Below, piece after piece: positions 13,191-17,011 of a stretch of 17,011 nucleotides of DNA. Location of the stretch: assembly GCA_031274005.1 (NCBI GenBank), contig JAISQU010000273.1, positions 1 through 17,011 on the forward strand, read 5' to 3'. Made by a program: the position numbers and the translations under genes. The notes beneath the pieces were generated by a model. It was not told the origin of the DNA. It saw only the letters and a program-made list of their open reading frames with translations, and made no database searches. Source of the DNA: Spirochaetales bacterium (lineage in GTDB: Bacteria > Spirochaetota > Spirochaetia > DTKZ01). Numbering within the stretch: position 1 is the first letter of the stretch; every line of letters begins with the position of its first letter.

Positions 13191-13679
13191 GTGAGTTTTG
13201 CGCTTTTACTGGGCCTGAATGCCCTGGCTATGATATGCATGTACCTGTATTTTAAAAACCGCATTGACAGGCGGCTGGAGGCGGAAAAACTTCTTGAAAA
13301 CCTGCGTACTGACGCGGGCCGCCTTGTGGGGGAGATGATTCAGGATTTGAACAGGATAACCGACAGAAACATCACTTTGATAGAAAGCAAGGTGGGCGAT
13401 CTGCAAAGAATACTCCAGACGGCGGATAAGAGAATCCTCCTTCTGCGCAGGGAGACGGAAAGAGAGCAGACGGCCGGGCAGGTGTATTCAAAAATTCGGC
13501 GCGGCCCCTTCCCGGACGAAACCGAAACCGGAGGAGGGGAAGCGGCCCCATCCGCTGCCGAAATCGCGGATTTGCACCGCAAGGGAATCTCCCCCGACCT
13601 GATAGCGAACAGGCTGAATCTGCCTCTGGGTGAGGTGCAGTTGATGATTGCCTTGCGGGATCAAAAAGGAAAAAATTAA
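13191..13679 (+). CDS. Membrane-anchored coiled-coil protein with DUF6115-like C-terminus
   Basis: The 162-residue product has an N-terminal membrane helix (about 2-20), a long charged helical region (about 24-95) likely to form a coiled coil, a Pro/Gly/Glu-rich linker (about 100-120), and a final segment IADLHRKGISPDLIANRLNL with GEVQLMIALR. That last part looks like a short helix-turn-helix and is typical of DUF6115 proteins. The start is GTG at 13191, with AGGA about eight bases upstream. The gap to the previous gene is 21 bases and to the kinase gene one base. The HTH-like piece may bind a protein and not DNA, as the protein is anchored in the membrane. The function is not known. Confidence 0.78.
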   Translation: MSFALLLGLNALAMICMYLYFKNRIDRRLEAEKLLENLRTDAGRLVGEMIQDLNRITDRNITLIESKVGDLQRILQTADKRILLLRRETEREQTAGQVYSKIRRGPFPDETETGGGEAAPSAAEIADLHRKGISPDLIANRLNLPLGEVQLMIALRDQKGKN

Positions 13680-13680
13680 A

Positions 13681-15459
13681 ATGGATGCAGCGAAAAACAG
13701 AGAACTGAAACTTTTCTTCCGTGATGACGCGCACAGGATACAGGATTTTTTGCGCTCCTTCGCTCAGGCTTGGGCCAAGGCGGACCCCTCGGCGAATGAA
13801 ACAGCCCGCTGCTTTCGGGATGTTCATTCCCTGAAATCAGAGGCGGCTTTTCTGGGCTATACCGACATCGCGGACAGGGCGGAGAAAATCGAAAAAATTC
13901 TCGCCGCGGCCCGGAACGCCGGGAAAAAGCCCAGGGATGAAGAGCTTCCCGGCCTGCTTGAGGATCTGTGCCGCTGCCTCCTGCAAACCCTGGCCATCCT
14001 GAATGCGGAATTGGGCGAACCCGACGACTGCCGGCCCGAGCCGGAGGCTGTGGAGTTTTCTTCCGATGATTTTGAAATGGCCATGCTTCAGGAGGCGCAG
14101 TACAGGGGGGAGCGTTTTTACCGTATCGATGTAGAAATCGACTCCTGCGAACCCATGCCTTTTCCCCGGCTTTACCTTTTGGTCAATAATCTGGAACTCT
14201 GCGCGAGCCTTATCCGTATAACCCCGCCTCTGGACATATTGAAACAGGATAAGGATTTTTTGGTTTCGCTGTACGCCACTACCAGCCGCGGATCGGACAG
14301 CCTTGAAGAGGCTCTGGATGTGGACGGCGTCATCTCCCTTGAGATAACGGAAATTCCTTTCGGCCATATAGGCCCGGCCTCCGGCGAAGAAGAGGAGGAA
14401 GCGCCCGGCGGGGAACAGCCCGCTGAGAGCCTTCCTGATTATACGCGGGAGGAACGGAAAAGCGTTTTTCTGTATCAGGATGAGCTTGCCCTGTACGCCT
14501 TTATCGCGGCCTGCCTTTCAGCCTGGCCCGCAAAGGATTCGCGGGGAAGGCTTCTGGCCAAGGCGCTTTCCATTATTCTTCGCAGGCAGAGCGGGCTGTC
14601 CCTTGCCCTCATCATGGAGAAAGCGGGAGAGATGGCAAACGAAGTGGCTTCGCGGCTGGGAAAGCTTCTGGAAGTGGAAGTACGCGTAAGCGGCGATGTC
14701 ATGGTTTTGCCCATTGTGCGGGACGCCGTGAACGGCATACTGACACATCTGGTACGCAACGCCGTTGACCACGGTATAGAAACGCCGGACAAACGCAATG
14801 ACGCGGGAAAGCTGGAATGGGGAAGGGTGATTCTTGAGGCTGAAATAAAAAAAGGAACCTACACCATCCGCGTTGCCGATGACGGGGAGGGTATACGGGC
14901 GAGCGAAATACTTGAGGCCGCCGGCAATCCTGATGTGAAATCAGGAGACACAGCCGGGATTCTGAAAATTCTGACCCGGCCCGGTTTTTCCACACGCAAG
15001 CAGGTGTCTTCTGTTTCGGGCCGCGGCGTCGGGCTGGATGTCGTGCGCGATCTTGTCATCGGCCGCCTGGGGGGGAAACTCACCCTCGACACAAAACCGG
15101 GAAAAGGCGCGACCTTTACGGTAAGTTTTTCCGACAAAACGGTGAAGTATCCGGCCTTTCCCGCGCGGGTGGGCGGCAGGCTCCTTCTTATGCCCCGCGT
15201 CATGGTTGAAAGGATTTTCCCCCTGAACGCGGAAAAACTCGCGGGCAGCAACAGGAGTTTTTTCTATTCGCTGGACGGCGTCTCCTGCCGCGTGCGGCTT
15301 TTTTCCGGCCAGAAAGAACCCCGCAGCGGGGCGGGAATCCTTGTGCGGGCAGGCGCCGCTCCTTTTATCATAGCGGCTTCCGCTGTGGAAGAAGAAAGAA
15401 TGTTCCGTCTTGCCGAGCTTGTTCCTTCGGTATCTGTTCTTCTTGCGCGGGATTTCTGA
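13681..15459 (+). CDS. CheA-like chemotaxis histidine kinase, divergent
   Basis: The 592-residue product has the layout of CheA. An Hpt domain spans about 5-110, with phospho-acceptor H49 in VHSLKSEAAFLG. A variable region (about 130-255) is followed by a short dimerisation-like part (about 270-330). The ATPase domain has the N-box HLVRNAVDHGIE (N360), DDGEGI (400-405), GFSTRK (435-440) and SGRGVGLDVV (446-455). A C-terminal segment of about 100 residues resembles a shortened CheW domain. I chose ATG 13681 (two bases past the previous stop, AAGGA upstream); the TTG at 13648 gives no family-like extension. All catalytic boxes are intact. Its partner CheY and CheW are not nearby, so its input and target are unknown. 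It may signal in motility or in another process. Confidence 0.88.
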   Translation: MDAAKNRELKLFFRDDAHRIQDFLRSFAQAWAKADPSANETARCFRDVHSLKSEAAFLGYTDIADRAEKIEKILAAARNAGKKPRDEELPGLLEDLCRCLLQTLAILNAELGEPDDCRPEPEAVEFSSDDFEMAMLQEAQYRGERFYRIDVEIDSCEPMPFPRLYLLVNNLELCASLIRITPPLDILKQDKDFLVSLYATTSRGSDSLEEALDVDGVISLEITEIPFGHIGPASGEEEEEAPGGEQPAESLPDYTREERKSVFLYQDELALYAFIAACLSAWPAKDSRGRLLAKALSIILRRQSGLSLALIMEKAGEMANEVASRLGKLLEVEVRVSGDVMVLPIVRDAVNGILTHLVRNAVDHGIETPDKRNDAGKLEWGRVILEAEIKKGTYTIRVADDGEGIRASEILEAAGNPDVKSGDTAGILKILTRPGFSTRKQVSSVSGRGVGLDVVRDLVIGRLGGKLTLDTKPGKGATFTVSFSDKTVKYPAFPARVGGRLLLMPRVMVERIFPLNAEKLAGSNRSFFYSLDGVSCRVRLFSGQKEPRSGAGILVRAGAAPFIIAASAVEEERMFRLAELVPSVSVLLARDF

Positions 15460-15462
15460 TTT

Positions 15463-16644
15463 ATGACATACAGGCCGCAGACTCTTGTTCTGTACTGCGC
15501 CTTTATCATAGTCGGCCTCGCCGCGGGGTCGCTGGGCCCCGCCATACCTGGCTTCGCGGAGTCCACGGGCGCGAGTATTGCCGCAACAGGAATGCTTTTT
15601 ATTTTCTACCGCGTAGGATATATGAGCGGGTCTCTGGCCGGCGGCAGGGTTATTGACAGGCTGCGGGGCAACAGGCTGACGGGCTTTGTCCTTCTTTTTA
15701 TCGCCGCGATGCTTGCTCTCCTGCCCTTCGCAAACAGTCTTTTTCTGCTTTTCGGAAGCGTCCTTTTTCTGGGCCTGGGTATGGGGGTTGCCGAAGTAGC
15801 GGGCCAAACGGGCATTATCCGGCTGCACGGCGCCGGGGTAGGCCCGTATATGAACGGGCTTCACCTGTCTTACTGTGCGGGGGCCATAATTTCGCCCCTT
15901 ATCATTTCCGCTTTTCTGTATTACAGAGCGCCGGTTTACGCCGCTTTCCGGCTGATGGCGGGCCTGGCGGCCCTTACCGGATGTATCACACTGACGCTGA
16001 AAAGCTCCGGAGCTTTTACAAAAGATGAAGCCGCCCCTGTAAAGGCCCCCGCTTTTCTTGTCGCGTTTTTTGCAGCGGCGTTGATGCTTACCGGCGCGGC
16101 TGAATCCTCATTTTCCGGCTGGCTGTACAGCTATGCTCTGCATTCGGGGCTTGCGGACGAGGGCCTGTCCGGCATTCTTACCTCCGCGTTCTGGCTGGCC
16201 ATGACCTGTGGCCGTCTTCTGGGCGTCTATCTTGTCGGGCGCTTTGGTTCGCTGAGGCTTCTTTTTGTTACCTCTCTTGGCGCGGTGTTCTCGCTTTCGG
16301 GTCTTCTCTTTTTCCCGCCGGCTCTCGGCGGCCTGTGGCTTTCGACTATCCTCTGCGGCGTTTTTCAGGCCTCGGTTGTTCCCCTCCTGTTTACCCTTGC
16401 CGGAGAACGCAGGATTGTCAGCGGCGCCGTCGCGGGAATTTTTGTCGCAGCCACATCCCTGGGGGGAATGGTCTTTCCCCCGCTTACAGGCAGCCTTATG
16501 CAGTCGGCGGGCCTGTCCGCCTTTCCCCGGCTTATCGCGGCCATCCAGCTTATAATTTTTCTGTCCGTTCTGGGCATTTTACGCGCGGCAGGGAAAACCG
16601 GCTCAGTGAAAGATTTGCCCGCGGATGAGCGCGAAGTATTTTGA
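15463..16644 (+). CDS. Major facilitator superfamily transporter
   Basis: The 393-residue product has about 12 hydrophobic helices in two halves divided by a cytoplasmic loop near residues 184-196 (SSGAFTKDEAAPVKAP). The GxxxDRxxG-type loop between helices 2 and 3 reads GGRVIDRLRGNR (about 60-71). The opening helix with GLAAGSLGPAIPGF resembles sugar-transporter-like MFS members (FucP or MFSD4 type), but the substrate cannot be told. The ATG starts three bases after the kinase stop, without a strong Shine-Dalgarno, so it is likely co-translated with the kinase. It is the last gene of the operon; no clear terminator follows, only a small CCGCG-GTT-CGCGG hairpin without a T-run at 16672-16684. 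Confidence 0.88.
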   Translation: MTYRPQTLVLYCAFIIVGLAAGSLGPAIPGFAESTGASIAATGMLFIFYRVGYMSGSLAGGRVIDRLRGNRLTGFVLLFIAAMLALLPFANSLFLLFGSVLFLGLGMGVAEVAGQTGIIRLHGAGVGPYMNGLHLSYCAGAIISPLIISAFLYYRAPVYAAFRLMAGLAALTGCITLTLKSSGAFTKDEAAPVKAPAFLVAFFAAALMLTGAAESSFSGWLYSYALHSGLADEGLSGILTSAFWLAMTCGRLLGVYLVGRFGSLRLLFVTSLGAVFSLSGLLFFPPALGGLWLSTILCGVFQASVVPLLFTLAGERRIVSGAVAGIFVAATSLGGMVFPPLTGSLMQSAGLSAFPRLIAAIQLIIFLSVLGILRAAGKTGSVKDLPADEREVF

Positions 16645-16693
16645 TGGTTTCAGCCCCCGCGTTTCACGTTCCCGCGGTTCGCGGACCCGTTAA

Positions 16694-16915
16694 ATATCCG
16701 ACTTTTGCGTAAATTATGGAGTTTATGTCTATATAGGGATTGAAATAAAAATGGTAGAAAAAGTTTCCCCCCGGGACGCGCGGCATTTAAAGCGCCTGGC
16801 GGAAATTCTGGATAAACCGCTCCTGCATTGCTTTATTATTTCTCCGGATCCCGAAACGCGGAATATTTCGCCTCAGATAACCGCGGTCCACGGGCTAAAC
16901 TTGACCCACAAATAA
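16694..16915 (+). pseudogene. Truncated remnant resembling the C-terminal part of a DUF4143-type ATPase
   Basis: An open stretch runs from a TAA (16691) to a TAA (16913) and reads, in order, YVYIGIEIKMVEKVSPRDA, RHLKRLAEILDKPLL and ITAVHGLN. The pattern of IEIK followed by SPRDARHLKRLAEILDKP and a closing ITAVH is familiar from the C-terminal nuclease-like part of AAA ATPases with DUF4143. The expected ATPase and earlier DUF4143 residues are absent upstream. An internal ATG at 16751 would give 54 residues but has no Shine-Dalgarno. I read this as the 3' end of a decayed gene left by deletion. A small expressed protein is less likely. The family match is from memory. Confidence 0.45.
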
Positions 16916-16931
16916 GCATGCGGAATATAAA
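16901..16931 (+). promoter_or_regulatory. Possible promoter for the right-edge gene
   Basis: TTGACC (16901-16906) and TATAAA (16926-16931) are separated by 19 bases, slightly long. It overlaps the end of the ATPase remnant, so the intact gene could not easily have used this spacing. Transcription would begin near 16938. Confidence 0.3.
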
Positions 16932-16970
16932 CCGCGAAGTCGAAAAAGGGAAGAAAAAGAAGGAAAAACC

Positions 16971-17011
16971 GTGGTATTTCCTGTTTTTATCTCAAATCTT
17001 ACAAATTACCT
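16971..17011 (+). CDS. Possible start of a gene that runs off the right edge
   Basis: A GTG at 16971 opens a frame reading VVFPVFISNLTNY to the end of the window. AAGGA (16960-16964) lies six bases upstream and a candidate promoter precedes it. Another open frame starts at ATG 16918 (MRNINREVEKG) without a Shine-Dalgarno. Too little is visible to identify the product or to be sure that a gene begins here. Confidence 0.25.
   Translation, partial: MVFPVFISNLTNY

Noticed and set aside
13648..13680. TTG start for the CheA-like kinase (adds 11 residues)
   Set aside because: It lies inside the previous gene, is a rare start codon, and the ATG at 13681 directly follows the stop.
14941..15864. A 307-residue antisense open frame opposite the kinase and transporter
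   Set aside because: Composition is Lys/Arg/Pro-rich with no domain, and it covers the ends of two well-supported genes on the other strand.
16672..16684. CCGCG-GTT-CGCGG hairpin as the terminator of the whiG operon
   Set aside because: Five base pairs and no following T-run; too weak to call.
1..17011. CRISPR array, transposase, integrase or complete defence system
   Set aside because: No regularly spaced repeats and no protein with the expected motifs was seen on either strand.

Overview
The window looks like spirochaete chromosome, most likely a GC-rich relative of Treponema. The main reason is the block at 9468-13679: a two-helix acidic protein, a WhiG/FliA-type flagellar sigma factor, a FapA/DUF342 protein with an N-terminal Jag-type domain, and two small spirochaete-type proteins, which resembles the segment following the flh genes in treponemes as I recall it. 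The deformylase-formyltransferase pair and the gene densities fit too. This assignment comes from gene content and memory, not from a search.

Left part (1-3490). A minus-strand gene runs off the left edge. Divergent from it is a three-gene plus-strand operon: a ketopantoate reductase-family dehydrogenase, an extended-SDR/epimerase-like protein and a DapA-family aldolase. They are tightly packed behind a good sigma-70 promoter and look like a small catabolic pathway for a keto or sugar acid; the substrate is unknown. The 223-base gap after it (3268-3490) holds a perfect hairpin, a structured element that looks like a dispersed genomic repeat, the second copy of a 27-bp repeat also found at 92-118, and a strong promoter.

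Middle (3491-9336). That promoter drives tRNA-Gly(UCC) and tRNA-Val(CAC), followed without a visible terminator by a nitroreductase and then an inositol-monophosphatase-family gene. These converge on, and overlap by 87 bp, a minus-strand operon of class I mannose-6-phosphate isomerase and an UPF0178 (YaiI-like) protein. A second minus-strand operon is def, fmt and a kinase-less membrane PASTA protein.

Right part (9468-16644). One long plus-strand operon divergent from def: two-helix acidic protein, WhiG-like sigma factor, Jag_N-FapA protein, a small hydrophilic protein, a membrane coiled-coil protein with a DUF6115-like end, a divergent CheA-like histidine kinase, and an MFS transporter. Gaps are from -1 to 21 bases. 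The operon thus joins a motility sigma factor to a signalling kinase.

Right edge (16645-17011). Only a truncated remnant resembling the end of a DUF4143-type ATPase and a possible start of a further gene.

I found no CRISPR array, transposase or complete defence system. The less ordinary signals are the apparently leaderless promoters of def and the inositol-monophosphatase gene (manA nearly so), a phased direct repeat around a palindrome in the def/whiG divergent region, the promoter-linked 27-bp repeat, an SDR protein lacking the catalytic lysine, the convergent gene overlap, and the CheA-like kinase in the sigma-factor operon.
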